Shown: positions 24,214 through 32,212 of the stretch, piece after piece
Layout: each line of letters begins with the position of its first letter
How positions within the stretch are numbered: the first letter of the stretch is position 1
Assembly: GCA_041678645.1 (NCBI GenBank)
Contig: JBAYNT010000002.1
Coordinates: forward strand, 1 to 39,148
Length of the DNA stretch: 39,148 nt
DNA from: WOZL01 sp041678645
Lineage (GTDB): Bacteria > Patescibacteriota > Dojkabacteria > SC72
Direction of reading: 5' to 3'
Translations under genes and position numbers: made by a program
Notes under the pieces: generated by a model
Seen by the model: the letters and a program-made list of their open reading frames with translations, nothing else
The model's database searches: none
Told to the model about the DNA's origin: nothing

Positions 24214-26385
24214 ATGCCATTTACTGCCTTACAATTTGTACAAAACAGTAAAAATAGCAACTCCTTTATTGGGGTATTTCGATATCTAAAAACTTCTGGC
24301 GTTAAATCTTCCAAAGAGGGTGAACTATATGGTTTTGTAACAATATCAAGTGAAGGGAATCTCCCTGCAGAAAGAGTCGCACATATAGCGTGGGACGGAG
24401 TAGTAGAAGGATATATGTACTCTCAGAGTAAATCCATCTCAGAATCTCTTAAATCAGGAATACAGGAATTCACAAGAAGACTTAAGGATTTGATGAGAAA
24501 CAGTAAAGAGCTAGAGGAGTCCGGAATAGATGCAAGTCTGGTAATCATCTCAGCTACCAAGGAGGGAGTATATGTTGCCAATTTAGGAGAAAATGAGATT
24601 TATGCCTACAGAGGAGAAAAGGTCGTAGATATTATAGAGATTTTGGAAAAAAATAATGCTCAGACAGCAGGCTTCATAATCTCAGACAGTGATCTTTTAG
24701 TAATTTCTACTGCCTCATTAATTTCGGAGAACATGCATACCTTAGTTGGTAAAAATAGCAGGGAAGATGTTCTGAAAGCTTTAAATCTTCTAGGGAAGAC
24801 ACTACTTCCTAACCAAGCTGTATTTTCTATATATTCAGAAAAGGAAGGTAAAGCGGAACCACTCAATACAGAGCTAATTGAAGAGAAGATCGAGCTGAGG
24901 AGTAGGCCCTTAGAGCCTAAGAAGATAAGGAAAGAAGGTAAAAAAATCGATTTGAAGAGGATACTAGATAGAACTAAGGAGTTTTTTTCTACTATATTTA
25001 CATTTCTGAAAAAGATTTCCATCCCTGTAATCCTATTCTTTAAAAAAACCTTTGCAAAGGTGTGGGTATTCATTAACAAGAAGCTGGGCAATCAGAGATG
25101 GTTTAAAAAATATGCCGCTAAAGCCTCTGAGATGAGACTCAAGAAACGGGCTCCAGGAATAAGAATAGATGGATATAAGGTTAAAGATTTAAGAACACAG
25201 AGGTTTAAGGTCGCTATACTTGGGACAATTGCTGTAATAGTTGCAGTTGCTGGTTATCAATATGCTAGGAAGCAGAAGGTGTTAAGAGAGTTGCATGCTC
25301 AAGCAGACCAGGTTTTTGAAGAAGTCAACAAGAAACTCGATAGTGCTAAAGGAAATCTTGCTACCAATACAAGTGAAGCAGAAAAAGAAGTCTTCTCAGC
25401 GAGCAACCTTTTAAATGATGTCCCGGAGGGGATAGACGAGGAGCATATCAAGAAAATGAATGAATTAGAACAAAAAGTATTGGGTGTAGAAGACAGCCTC
25501 TACAAAAGGGTGGTAGCATCACCTGAATCATTTGTAGGTTTTTTTGAAAATGGTACCGAGCTTACAGATATGAAATATATTCTCGATGATTCTGGTAACG
25601 AAATGTTACTTATTACAGATAAGGGGACTGGTTCTGTATGGAGAGTATCTATATATGACAGAAGTAAGAGTAGGATGGCTGATAACGAGGGCTTAATTAA
25701 ATCTCCTAAATATGTAGATGTAGGTAATGAAGGAGATATTTTCGTGTATGATCAAGAGGTTGGTGTACTTAAGGCAACAGTTTCTGGTTCTGATTGGAGT
25801 CCATTCAAAAAGCTTACAGGAGTAGGTCTTAGCAATATAGGTATTAAAGATGTAGTGGAGTTTGCAGTCCTTACTGCTACTGACAACCTTTACTATCTTG
25901 ATAGAGATAATGCTAGGATCGTAAAAAGTGTTAATTACGGTACAGGGTATAGTAGTACTGTAACTACAGTCATAAATGATGAAAACTTTAGCAAGGCCAA
26001 TGATTTCTTTGCGGATTTTAGTATATATATACTTACCTCAGGTAATGAAGGGGTTTTGAGATACTCTGCAGGTAGTTATGTACCTATTACTGTTGTAGGG
26101 GTTAATGGCGAAATGGGGGAACTAACGTGTGGAAACACTTCTGGGAATATGGACTTCGCGTTCTATATGTTTGATCAGGGAAACAAGAGAGTGTTGAAAT
26201 TAGAAAAGCCAAAAGATAGCTACAATGACAAATTACATCCTAACGAGTTAGTTTTGCTTAATCAGTATGTCTATAGAGGAGATAACAACTCGATGTGGGA
26301 TAATGTAAAAGAAATTGCTGTTGATAGAGCAGAGAAATATATGTATGTATTGGATGGTAATAATGTCTGGAGAATCTCTTTGTAG
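24214..26385 (+). CDS. Membrane protein with a degenerate PP2C-like N-domain and a C-terminal beta-propeller
   Basis: A 723-residue three-part protein. Residues 1-220 have the strand-helix order of a PP2C/SpoIIE phosphatase (ELYGFVTISSEGN, helix SISESLKSGIQEFTRRL, VYVANLGENEIYAYRGEKV, DLLVISTASLIS), but the metal-binding Asp motifs are missing: the usual DG(M/H)GG has no counterpart and SDGL is STASL. A basic linker leads to one membrane helix (about 331-349, VAILGTIAVIVAVAGYQYA), a short coiled coil (about 355-410) and an outer domain of about 300 residues with repeated beta-strand units (DNLYYLDRDNARIVKS, KYMYVLDGNNVWRISL) typical of an NHL/SMP-like propeller. I infer a signalling scaffold that senses outside and binds inside. 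Confidence 0.75.
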   Translation: MPFTALQFVQNSKNSNSFIGVFRYLKTSGVKSSKEGELYGFVTISSEGNLPAERVAHIAWDGVVEGYMYSQSKSISESLKSGIQEFTRRLKDLMRNSKELEESGIDASLVIISATKEGVYVANLGENEIYAYRGEKVVDIIEILEKNNAQTAGFIISDSDLLVISTASLISENMHTLVGKNSREDVLKALNLLGKTLLPNQAVFSIYSEKEGKAEPLNTELIEEKIELRSRPLEPKKIRKEGKKIDLKRILDRTKEFFSTIFTFLKKISIPVILFFKKTFAKVWVFINKKLGNQRWFKKYAAKASEMRLKKRAPGIRIDGYKVKDLRTQRFKVAILGTIAVIVAVAGYQYARKQKVLRELHAQADQVFEEVNKKLDSAKGNLATNTSEAEKEVFSASNLLNDVPEGIDEEHIKKMNELEQKVLGVEDSLYKRVVASPESFVGFFENGTELTDMKYILDDSGNEMLLITDKGTGSVWRVSIYDRSKSRMADNEGLIKSPKYVDVGNEGDIFVYDQEVGVLKATVSGSDWSPFKKLTGVGLSNIGIKDVVEFAVLTATDNLYYLDRDNARIVKSVNYGTGYSSTVTTVINDENFSKANDFFADFSIYILTSGNEGVLRYSAGSYVPITVVGVNGEMGELTCGNTSGNMDFAFYMFDQGNKRVLKLEKPKDSYNDKLHPNELVLLNQYVYRGDNNSMWDNVKEIAVDRAEKYMYVLDGNNVWRISL

Positions 26386-26391
26386 TATAAT
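26386..26391 (+). promoter_or_regulatory. -10 element of smpB
   Basis: TATAAT starts on the base after the upstream TAG and lies 5 nt before the smpB ATG. Confidence 0.55.
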
Positions 26392-26396
26392 CTGGA

Positions 26397-26840
26397 ATGA
26401 AAATTGTTAATAAAAAAGCCTATCGCAATTACAGTATTGAGGATTCTTTTGAGGCGGGTATTGTTTTAACGGGTGCTGAGGTTAAATCTATTAGGAGTGG
26501 GAGATGCAACCTTTCTGATGCGTATGTGAAATTTTTAGGTAATGAACTATGGCTTGTTAATGCAGATATAGCTAGATATACTCATGATGGTCGAGAGGAT
26601 TACGATAGTAATAGAAGTAGGAAACTTTTGCTTAAGAAAAAAGAGATGGATACATTAAGAGGTAAAATTAAGCAAGGTAGGCTTGTCTTAATACCTTTGA
26701 GTGTATATACCACTAGAAATCTGATAAAGGTTCAAGTAGGATTAGGCAAGGGTAAGAGAGAGTATGAAAGGAAGGGTGTAGAGAAAGATAGGGATGTCAA
26801 GAGAGAGATGGCTAGAATAAAGAGAAAACACATGGTATAA
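26397..26840 (+). CDS. smpB: SsrA-binding protein SmpB
   Basis: Binds the tRNA-like domain of tmRNA and delivers it to stalled ribosomes. The 147 residues contain the family landmarks NKKAYRNYSIEDSFEAGIVL, GAEVKSIRSGRCNLSDAYV and SRKLLLKKKE, and the basic C-terminal tail (EYERKGVEKDRDVKREMARI) that enters the mRNA channel. Length is slightly below the usual 150-160. Its partner ssrA is at 8272-8686. It lies inside the secretion-like gene cluster, apparently with its own promoter in the 11-nt gap, so the proximity probably reflects genome compaction. Confidence 0.97.
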   Translation: MKIVNKKAYRNYSIEDSFEAGIVLTGAEVKSIRSGRCNLSDAYVKFLGNELWLVNADIARYTHDGREDYDSNRSRKLLLKKKEMDTLRGKIKQGRLVLIPLSVYTTRNLIKVQVGLGKGKREYERKGVEKDRDVKREMARIKRKHMV

Positions 26841-26841
26841 T
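26836..26841 (+). promoter_or_regulatory. Extended -10 (TGGTATAAT) overlapping the smpB stop codon
   Basis: TATAAT preceded by TGG; its TAA is the smpB stop. It lies 11 nt before the ATG at 26853, predicting a leader of only about 4 nt. Confidence 0.55.
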
Positions 26842-26852
26842 TGTTATAGGTT

Positions 26853-27203
26853 ATGAATAATAAATTAGACGGATTTGGTAGTATGAATCCAACAATAGAA
26901 AATGTAATGCCAACAAAAATGGACACTCTAAAGGAGGGGGATCCTGCATTCCCTGTCGAATCAAATGAAATTAATAGTGTTAATCCTGAGATGGGAGAGA
27001 TGAAAGGAATTACCCCTATCCCATCAACCAAAGAATCATCAGAGGTCTCAGATTCTCCGCAGACGGTGTCTGCGTTGCAGGAGGGGCCTACAACTACAAG
27101 AGAGAAGAGAGAAATTGACGCTACAAACGGTTTTGCTTCTATACTAAATGGCAAAAGTGGTGGTAGATTTAGTGTAGATATTACTAAAGTCTCAAAAAAT
27201 TAA
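26853..27203 (+). CDS. Short, probably disordered protein, unrecognised
   Basis: A 116-residue acidic, Pro/Ser/Thr/Glu-rich protein with no membrane helix and no clear fold (for example TPIPSTKESSEVSDSPQTV). A better-conserved-looking C-terminal stretch (ATNGFASILNGKSGGRFSVD) may be a binding motif. It is transcribed from its own extended -10 and lies 49 nt before the coupling-ATPase gene. It could be an accessory or substrate-adaptor protein of that ATPase; that is inference from position only. Confidence 0.55.
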   Translation: MNNKLDGFGSMNPTIENVMPTKMDTLKEGDPAFPVESNEINSVNPEMGEMKGITPIPSTKESSEVSDSPQTVSALQEGPTTTREKREIDATNGFASILNGKSGGRFSVDITKVSKN

Positions 27204-27252
27204 CCTTTTTAAAATTCTCAACACATATTTTCTGTGATAAACTATACCTAGT

Positions 27253-29772
27253 ATGGTAACGCAGCAATATTCTAAAGAACAACTTTTTTCACAGGTGGGC
27301 CCTATGCCTACTGAAGAAGTAAGACCTGGCGCACAGGTACAGTACCCCAAAGACTCTTACAACAACAGAGAAATAGATATCCCATGGGGATGGATTACCT
27401 TTGTTTTTCTCTTTATCGGCATCATAATTGCTGTCTACTATATTGTTAAAAAAAGATTAGAGGAAAAAGATAGGGATGATAAAGCTAGCAAATGGGCCCT
27501 ATTTGAAGTAAGAGTACCAAGAACTAATGAGATTGAAATAGGGGAGGCAGAAAAGATGTTCGCTAATCTTATTAGTATTGGCGGAAAAGGTGATGGGTTA
27601 GCTGGTAAATTCACAGTAAACAACTCGATTAGCTTTGAATTGATGGCTATACCAGGAGAGATAAGGTTCTATGTACACTGCCCAAAAAGGTTGGCAGAGA
27701 TGGTTGAGAAACAGATATTAGGTTCATACCAAGACGCAGAGGTTAAGCAGGTCAATGATTATAATATTTTTGATACTAATACCCAGGTTGAATATACGAG
27801 ATTAGAGCTAGAGGAAGAAAATTACTTCCCAGTTAGAACAGCTGAAGGATTTGAAGGTGACCCGCTATCCAACCTACTAAGTAGCTTGAGTAAAATGTCC
27901 CAGGGTGAGGGTGCTATGGTGCAAATCATTATTACTCCTACAGATAATAAATGGCGAAAGAATGGAGAGAAATATATAGGGAAGATCGAATCAAATAATG
28001 CAGATCCTGAGAAAAAGAGAATAGAAGTTTCTCAAGAGAAACTGCAGGCAGTTAACAAGAAGATATCTAAAGCGGGTTTTAAGACAGATATCCGTATAGT
28101 CACGAGTGCTCCTAGTAAAGAATTAGCCAAAATGCATTTGGATAATATTGTTGGTGCTTTCGATCAATTTAGTAATCCAGGAGTTAACAGTTTTAAGAAA
28201 AAGAAAGTAAAGGATAGTGCAAAAGAAGAGTTTATCCATGACGTTATATATCGTAGAACTCCATTGGACTGTAAGACGATTTTGAATACTGAGGAATTAG
28301 CAGCGATATACCATTTCCCTAATAAGGAGATTACCACTCCTAATATCCATTGGCTTCTTTCAAGAGAAATACCTGCCTCTAATGAGATTAATACCGATAT
28401 CAACAGTATTGATACCATTTGGTTGGGCAACAATGAGTATAGAGGAGAGGTAAAAAGAGTTTGTTTTGAAAGAGACGATAGGCGTAGGCACACATATATT
28501 TTAGGGCAGACGGGTACTGGTAAATCATGGCTATTAGCAAGGATGATAGTTCAAGATATCTATAATGGCGACGGAGTGTGTTTTATTGATCCTCACGGAG
28601 ATGCGGCGGAAATGGTGTTAGAGCGTATACCACCAGAAAGAGCAGAGGATGTGATTTACTTTAATGCTGCAGATTTTGAGAGACCATTTGGTTTAAATAT
28701 CATGGAGTTTTATAATGAACAGCATAAACATCAGATTGTAAATAGCTTTATTGCACTTCTTATTCGTATGTTTGATCCTAACAATCAAGGGTTCGCTGGA
28801 CCTATGTTTCAACAGGCTGTACGTAACGCTATGCTCACTGCAATGTCTGAGAAGGGTTCTACGCTCATAGAGGTTGTGCGTATCTTACAAGACGAGCAGT
28901 GGGTCAAGGACAAGTGGTTGCCAATTATTCAAGACGATCTTGTTAGGAGGTATTGGACAGATCAAATAGCTAAGACAGATCAAAAGACAAAATCTGAGAG
29001 TTTAGGCTACTTTATATCCAAGTTTGATAAATTCACCACCAATTTGGCTATTAGAAATATTATTGGTCAGTCAGAATCCTCCTTTGATTTTAGAGACATT
29101 ATGGATAATCAAAAAATCCTTATCGTCAATCTTTCTAAAGGTATGATAGGGGAGGAGAACATGTCTTTTCTTGGGCTATTGCTGGTTCAGAAAATGTTAG
29201 CGGCTGCTTTGAGTAGAGAAAATGTTGAAGAGAAGCAGAGAAAAGATTTCTTTTTCTATGCCGATGAATTCCAAAATTTTGCTACAGACGATTTCTGCAC
29301 AATACTTTCTGAGGCTAGGAAGTATAGGCTAAATCTTACTATGGCCCATCAGTATATTGGGCAATTACCAGAGAATATTAAGAGTGCTGTGTTTGGGAAT
29401 GTTGGTTCTTTACTTATTGCTCGTTGTAGTGCGGAGGATGGTAAGTTTCTAGAGCCTCAGTTTGACCCACTTCTCACTGGAGAGGATCTTATAAATCAAG
29501 GTTTGGCTCATTATTATGTGAAGATGTTAACGAACGGTTCTTATCCTGGACCATTTTCACTTAATACATCCTATGGTAGTAGGTTCCCTATGTCTGGTTT
29601 TGATATGCCAGTTAATCCAGAGGTCCTTGGTCTTATAAAGAAGATGTCTAGAACTAGGTATGGTAGGGATATTAATGTAGTTAATGCTGATATTAAGAGT
29701 AGGGCCGACTTGGATAAACCAACAACGGCTCCTTTGGAAGCTCCTGTAAGTTTCCCACCAATGAATTTTTAG
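27253..29772 (+). CDS. VirD4/TraD-like type IV secretion coupling ATPase
   Basis: An 839-residue membrane-anchored ATPase. The N-terminus is polar, followed by one helix (about 44-66, WGWITFVFLFIGIIIAVYYI), a long soluble domain (about 70-400), and a FtsK/TraD-type motor with Walker A ILGQTGTGKSWLL (about 416-428), GVCFIDPHGDAAE, Walker B FFFYADEFQNF (about 667-677) and the C-terminal motif LTMAHQYIGQLP. These match the DUF87/TraG-like conjugation ATPases that recruit DNA or protein substrates to type IV secretion channels. It ends the pilin-to-ATPase cluster. No relaxase or VirB4 is present, so the system may be a competence, secretion or surface-attachment device rather than conjugation. 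VirB4-like is the alternative family call. Confidence 0.88.
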   Translation: MVTQQYSKEQLFSQVGPMPTEEVRPGAQVQYPKDSYNNREIDIPWGWITFVFLFIGIIIAVYYIVKKRLEEKDRDDKASKWALFEVRVPRTNEIEIGEAEKMFANLISIGGKGDGLAGKFTVNNSISFELMAIPGEIRFYVHCPKRLAEMVEKQILGSYQDAEVKQVNDYNIFDTNTQVEYTRLELEEENYFPVRTAEGFEGDPLSNLLSSLSKMSQGEGAMVQIIITPTDNKWRKNGEKYIGKIESNNADPEKKRIEVSQEKLQAVNKKISKAGFKTDIRIVTSAPSKELAKMHLDNIVGAFDQFSNPGVNSFKKKKVKDSAKEEFIHDVIYRRTPLDCKTILNTEELAAIYHFPNKEITTPNIHWLLSREIPASNEINTDINSIDTIWLGNNEYRGEVKRVCFERDDRRRHTYILGQTGTGKSWLLARMIVQDIYNGDGVCFIDPHGDAAEMVLERIPPERAEDVIYFNAADFERPFGLNIMEFYNEQHKHQIVNSFIALLIRMFDPNNQGFAGPMFQQAVRNAMLTAMSEKGSTLIEVVRILQDEQWVKDKWLPIIQDDLVRRYWTDQIAKTDQKTKSESLGYFISKFDKFTTNLAIRNIIGQSESSFDFRDIMDNQKILIVNLSKGMIGEENMSFLGLLLVQKMLAAALSRENVEEKQRKDFFFYADEFQNFATDDFCTILSEARKYRLNLTMAHQYIGQLPENIKSAVFGNVGSLLIARCSAEDGKFLEPQFDPLLTGEDLINQGLAHYYVKMLTNGSYPGPFSLNTSYGSRFPMSGFDMPVNPEVLGLIKKMSRTRYGRDINVVNADIKSRADLDKPTTAPLEAPVSFPPMNF

Positions 29773-29804
29773 AGGGGGTAGATGTATTTTGTCTCAATTT
29801 TTGG

Positions 29805-29810
29805 TAAAAT
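29805..29810 (+). promoter_or_regulatory. Extended -10 (TGGTAAAAT) of tRNA-Ile
   Basis: Lies 11 nt before the tRNA 5' end, the same distance as the TGGTATAAT before tRNA-Met at 32822. Confidence 0.5.
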
Positions 29811-29821
29811 CACGACAGCAT

Positions 29822-29898
29822 GGGAGTATAGCTCAGGTGGTTAGAGCACGGTTCTTATAAAGCCGCGGTCGATGGTTCAAGTCCATCTACTCCCACCA
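29822..29898 (+). tRNA. tRNA-Ile, anticodon UAU
   Basis: A 77-nt tRNA. The acceptor GGGAGTA pairs with TACTCCC, followed by A and an encoded CCA. The D-stem is GCTC/GAGC, the anticodon stem CGGTT/AGCCG (one T-G wobble) has the loop CTTATAA, and the T-arm is GATGGTTCAAGTCCATC. The anticodon TAT reads AUA directly, whereas most bacteria read AUA with a CAU tRNA modified by TilS. Confidence 0.92.
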
Positions 29899-29976
29899 TG
29901 TTACAGATCTATGGTACAAGAAGTCAGTTATTCAGTGTCTGAAATAAAAAAGGATGTGTGTGTAGATGCAGAAACC

Positions 29977-30873
29977 TTATAAATCCCTTAAACTCTTTTC
30001 ACTCTCAGGATTTTTGTTATCTATAAGGTTTAAATATTTCTCTGTGGTAGATAATCTTTTATGACCAACTAATTTAGAAACGGTCACTAAGCTTACCCCG
30101 TTAGCTAAATGGTGTGCTATAAATGTATTCCTAAGATCGTTAACTTTTGCATTCTTAATACTTGCTCTCTCAAAAGCCTTATCTATAGTTGTTCTAATGT
30201 TTCTAACCAGAAGAGGTCTACCATTCTTAGTTATAAAAAGTGTTTCCTCATCTGTCTCTGGTCTAATCTCTAGATAGTCGTCTATTGCCTTCTTCGCTGA
30301 CTTATTAAGAGGGACATTTCTAGAATCATGACTACCGTAAGGAGCAATATAAATGTAATTCAATTTCTTTCCGTCAACATCCTTACTCTTAATATCATCT
30401 ATGGTAAGAGAGGCTAGCTCTCCAATTCTAATCCCTGTCTGAAGCAATATCTCAATGATAGAGTAAAGCCTTATGTCTGCCCTGCTAACATCTCTCAATG
30501 CTCTATACTCCATCTCAGAAAGAACTCTTGGAGGTTTAGTCTCAAACTTAGGATGTGCTAACTTGTCAGAAGGGTTATCTGAGAGCTTACCAACAGAAGC
30601 AAGGTATTTATAAAAGGTCCTTGTGCTATTTATTTTTCTAGAGACACTTTTAGGGGTGTAGTTGTTGTCCTGTAAATATTTCTTATATGCCTCTAAATCT
30701 TCTATAGAGGTATCCTCTAGTTTTATTGTGCCGTTCTCAGAAAAGAAGTTGAGTAACTGCTCAATATCTTTTGAATAGGCGACAGCAGTAGATTCAGCTC
30801 GGCCCTTACTGCTAAGGTCCTCTATGAAATCTCTATGGTACTGGGCAAAATTCTCGTTTTTTACTTTAATCAA
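29977..30873 (-). CDS. XerC/XerD-type tyrosine recombinase with a variant active site
   Basis: A 298-residue integrase-family recombinase, probably the chromosome-dimer resolvase. The N-terminal SAM-like domain (about 8-90, FIEDLSSKGRAESTAVAYSKD) is followed by a catalytic domain with Arg I in LLQTGIRIGELASL, Arg II in VNDLRNTFIAHHLA, His in LVGHKRLSTTEKYL and the Tyr nucleophile in EKYL. The usual HxLR is NDLR, and the usual Lys in the GKGxKxR beta-hairpin is absent (PYGSHDSRNVPL). Length fits XerC/D. It is adjacent to tRNA-Ile, but no attachment-site repeat or phage genes are seen, so I treat it as a housekeeping gene. Confidence 0.9.
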   Translation of the reverse strand: MIKVKNENFAQYHRDFIEDLSSKGRAESTAVAYSKDIEQLLNFFSENGTIKLEDTSIEDLEAYKKYLQDNNYTPKSVSRKINSTRTFYKYLASVGKLSDNPSDKLAHPKFETKPPRVLSEMEYRALRDVSRADIRLYSIIEILLQTGIRIGELASLTIDDIKSKDVDGKKLNYIYIAPYGSHDSRNVPLNKSAKKAIDDYLEIRPETDEETLFITKNGRPLLVRNIRTTIDKAFERASIKNAKVNDLRNTFIAHHLANGVSLVTVSKLVGHKRLSTTEKYLNLIDNKNPESEKSLRDL

Positions 30874-30990
30874 TGTAGTAGCTACTAAATTAATAATAGT
30901 CTTTGAATAATATACTATAAGTTGGTGGCAAATGCAAAGGTTTCGAATAAAACAATCTATACCTTATTTCTTTTTGTTTTAAATATTTGA

Positions 30991-30996
30991 TACTAT
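30991..30996 (+). promoter_or_regulatory. -10 element of the DivIC/FtsB-like gene
   Basis: TACTAT 8 nt before the ATG at 31005; it argues against the in-frame upstream ATG at 30987. Confidence 0.4.
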
Positions 30997-31004
30997 TGAT
31001 ATAT

Positions 31005-31454
31005 ATGAAAGAATTTAAATACAACAGGAAAGATAGAAACAGAAAGAGTAAGGAAGAAGGCAGTATAGCAAACAGGCTACTGGATAGTGGGATAGGGAAA
31101 GTAGTTTTAATAATCGTTTCCATACTAATGATTTTGAGTGTATATAGATCTTTTAAACAGATGGGGCAGAAGGTATCTTTACTTAAACAGGCTGAACAGG
31201 AGGTAAGAAGCTTAAGGCTGGAAAATTTAAATCTATCCCTACAGGTTGAGAAAGCAGGAAGTATTACAACATTAGAGAAAGAGGCTAGGAACAGATTAAA
31301 TTATGGGCAGGAAGGAGAATTAATTTTTGTAATAGGGGAGGACTTGGTGGAAGTAGGCAAAGAGAAAATTCAAGCCATTCTTTATCCTGAGGAACAAGAG
31401 TCTCAGGAAGACGTTCTAGATGAATGGTTAGACTTCTTAGTCACTGGGTATTGA
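31005..31454 (+). CDS. Septum formation initiator, FtsB/DivIC-like
   Basis: A 149-residue single-pass division protein: a basic cytosolic N-terminus (about 1-30), one membrane helix (about 33-50, VVLIIVSILMILSVY), a periplasmic coiled coil (about 58-90, KQAEQEVRSLRLENLNLSLQ) and the family motif EARNRLNYGQEGELIFVI, equivalent to AREKLGYVKPGE. Such proteins stabilise the FtsQ-FtsL-FtsB/DivIC subcomplex at the septum. The acidic tail (about 110-149) is longer than usual. I chose the ATG at 31005 over 30987 because of the -10 in between. It ends in TGA. Confidence 0.85.
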   Translation: MKEFKYNRKDRNRKSKEEGSIANRLLDSGIGKVVLIIVSILMILSVYRSFKQMGQKVSLLKQAEQEVRSLRLENLNLSLQVEKAGSITTLEKEARNRLNYGQEGELIFVIGEDLVEVGKEKIQAILYPEEQESQEDVLDEWLDFLVTGY

Positions 31455-31481
31455 AATTTGCTATTAACCTCTCTGTTGATA

Positions 31482-31487
31482 TATAAT
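31482..31487 (+). promoter_or_regulatory. -10 element of initiator tRNA
   Basis: TATAAT 18 nt before the mature tRNA-fMet 5' end. Confidence 0.5.
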
Positions 31488-31505
31488 TAGCCCATACTTG
31501 ATTAG

Positions 31506-31580
31506 CGCGGGGTAGAGCAGTGGCAGCTCGTCAGGCTCATAACCTGGAGGTCGTCGGTTCGAATCCGACCCCCGCAACCA
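31506..31580 (+). tRNA. Initiator tRNA-fMet, anticodon CAU
   Basis: A 75-nt tRNA with the initiator hallmark of an unpaired first base: CGCGGGG faces CCCCGCA, giving C1-A72, followed by A and an encoded CCA. The anticodon loop CTCATAA gives CAT. The anticodon stem is TCAGG/CCTGG, so the usual three G-C pairs next to the loop are reduced to two plus one A-T pair. Confidence 0.95.
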
Positions 31581-31588
31581 GAAATATC

Positions 31589-32140
31589 CTAAACCTGAAT
31601 CTTCCTAATTATATCTCTCCCATTCCTGTACTTCCCGCCTTCATCTAATCCATATCCTAGTACCCAAGCATCTGGTATTTGGAAACCCAAGTAGTCTATA
31701 GGTACATATATTTCTCTTTTGCTCGGTTTTGATAGTAAGCTACAGACTTTTATAGAGTTAGGATTCCTAGCATATAGCATTTTTAAGAGAGTATCCATGG
31801 AGTATCCAGTATCAACGATATCCTCTATTATTATCACATCAGTATTCATGATAGATCTTTTAGTGTCAGAGAGAATTTTTGGTTCCCCATCAGTGTTCTG
31901 GTCTTTTGTATAACTAGATAACTTCATAAAATCTATGTATATATCTGGATGACTGATGCTTTTAGCGAGATCAGAGGTGAACATAAAGGCACCATTAAGA
32001 ATCCCTATCAAAACAAGATCGTGATTACTGCTCTCATAGTCTTGTGTGATTTCTTCTCCTAGCTCATTAACCCTATCTAAAATTTCTTTTTCAGATAGAA
32101 GTGTCTCGAATAGCCCTTTTTCTTTTTCTACCATTCTCAT
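31589..32140 (-). CDS. hpt: Hypoxanthine phosphoribosyltransferase
   Basis: Purine-salvage enzyme that joins hypoxanthine or guanine to PRPP to give IMP or GMP. The 183 residues carry the PRPP-binding motif VIIIEDIVDTGYSMDTLL (about 101-118), the flexible-loop SSYTKDQ (about 75-81) and the C-terminal base-binding region IPDAWVLGYGLDEGGKYRN. In a reduced genome this would be an important salvage route. The start at 32140 has TAAAAT 7 nt upstream; a second ATG is two codons in (32134). It is convergent with initiator tRNA, whose 3' end is 8 bp away. Confidence 0.95.
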   Translation of the reverse strand: MRMVEKEKGLFETLLSEKEILDRVNELGEEITQDYESSNHDLVLIGILNGAFMFTSDLAKSISHPDIYIDFMKLSSYTKDQNTDGEPKILSDTKRSIMNTDVIIIEDIVDTGYSMDTLLKMLYARNPNSIKVCSLLSKPSKREIYVPIDYLGFQIPDAWVLGYGLDEGGKYRNGRDIIRKIQV

Positions 32141-32147
32141 TTAGATA

Positions 32148-32153
32148 ATTTTA
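32148..32153 (-). promoter_or_regulatory. -10 element of hpt
   Basis: TAAAAT on the minus strand, 7 nt before the hpt ATG. Confidence 0.45.
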
Positions 32154-32212
32154 TTCCTTACCAATATACCACGTTTTATGATAAAATTACGCTGTTTCAA
32201 TTTTTAATAAGG

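Noticed and set aside
24660..25091. 143-codon minus-strand frame inside the propeller-protein gene
   Set aside because: Antisense shadow of a well-supported gene; no start signals and composition typical of reversed coding sequence.
29822..30873. tRNA-Ile plus tyrosine recombinase as the edge of an integrated element
   Set aside because: The recombinase has XerC/D length and domain layout, no duplicate of the tRNA 3' end was seen, and the neighbours on both sides look like housekeeping genes.
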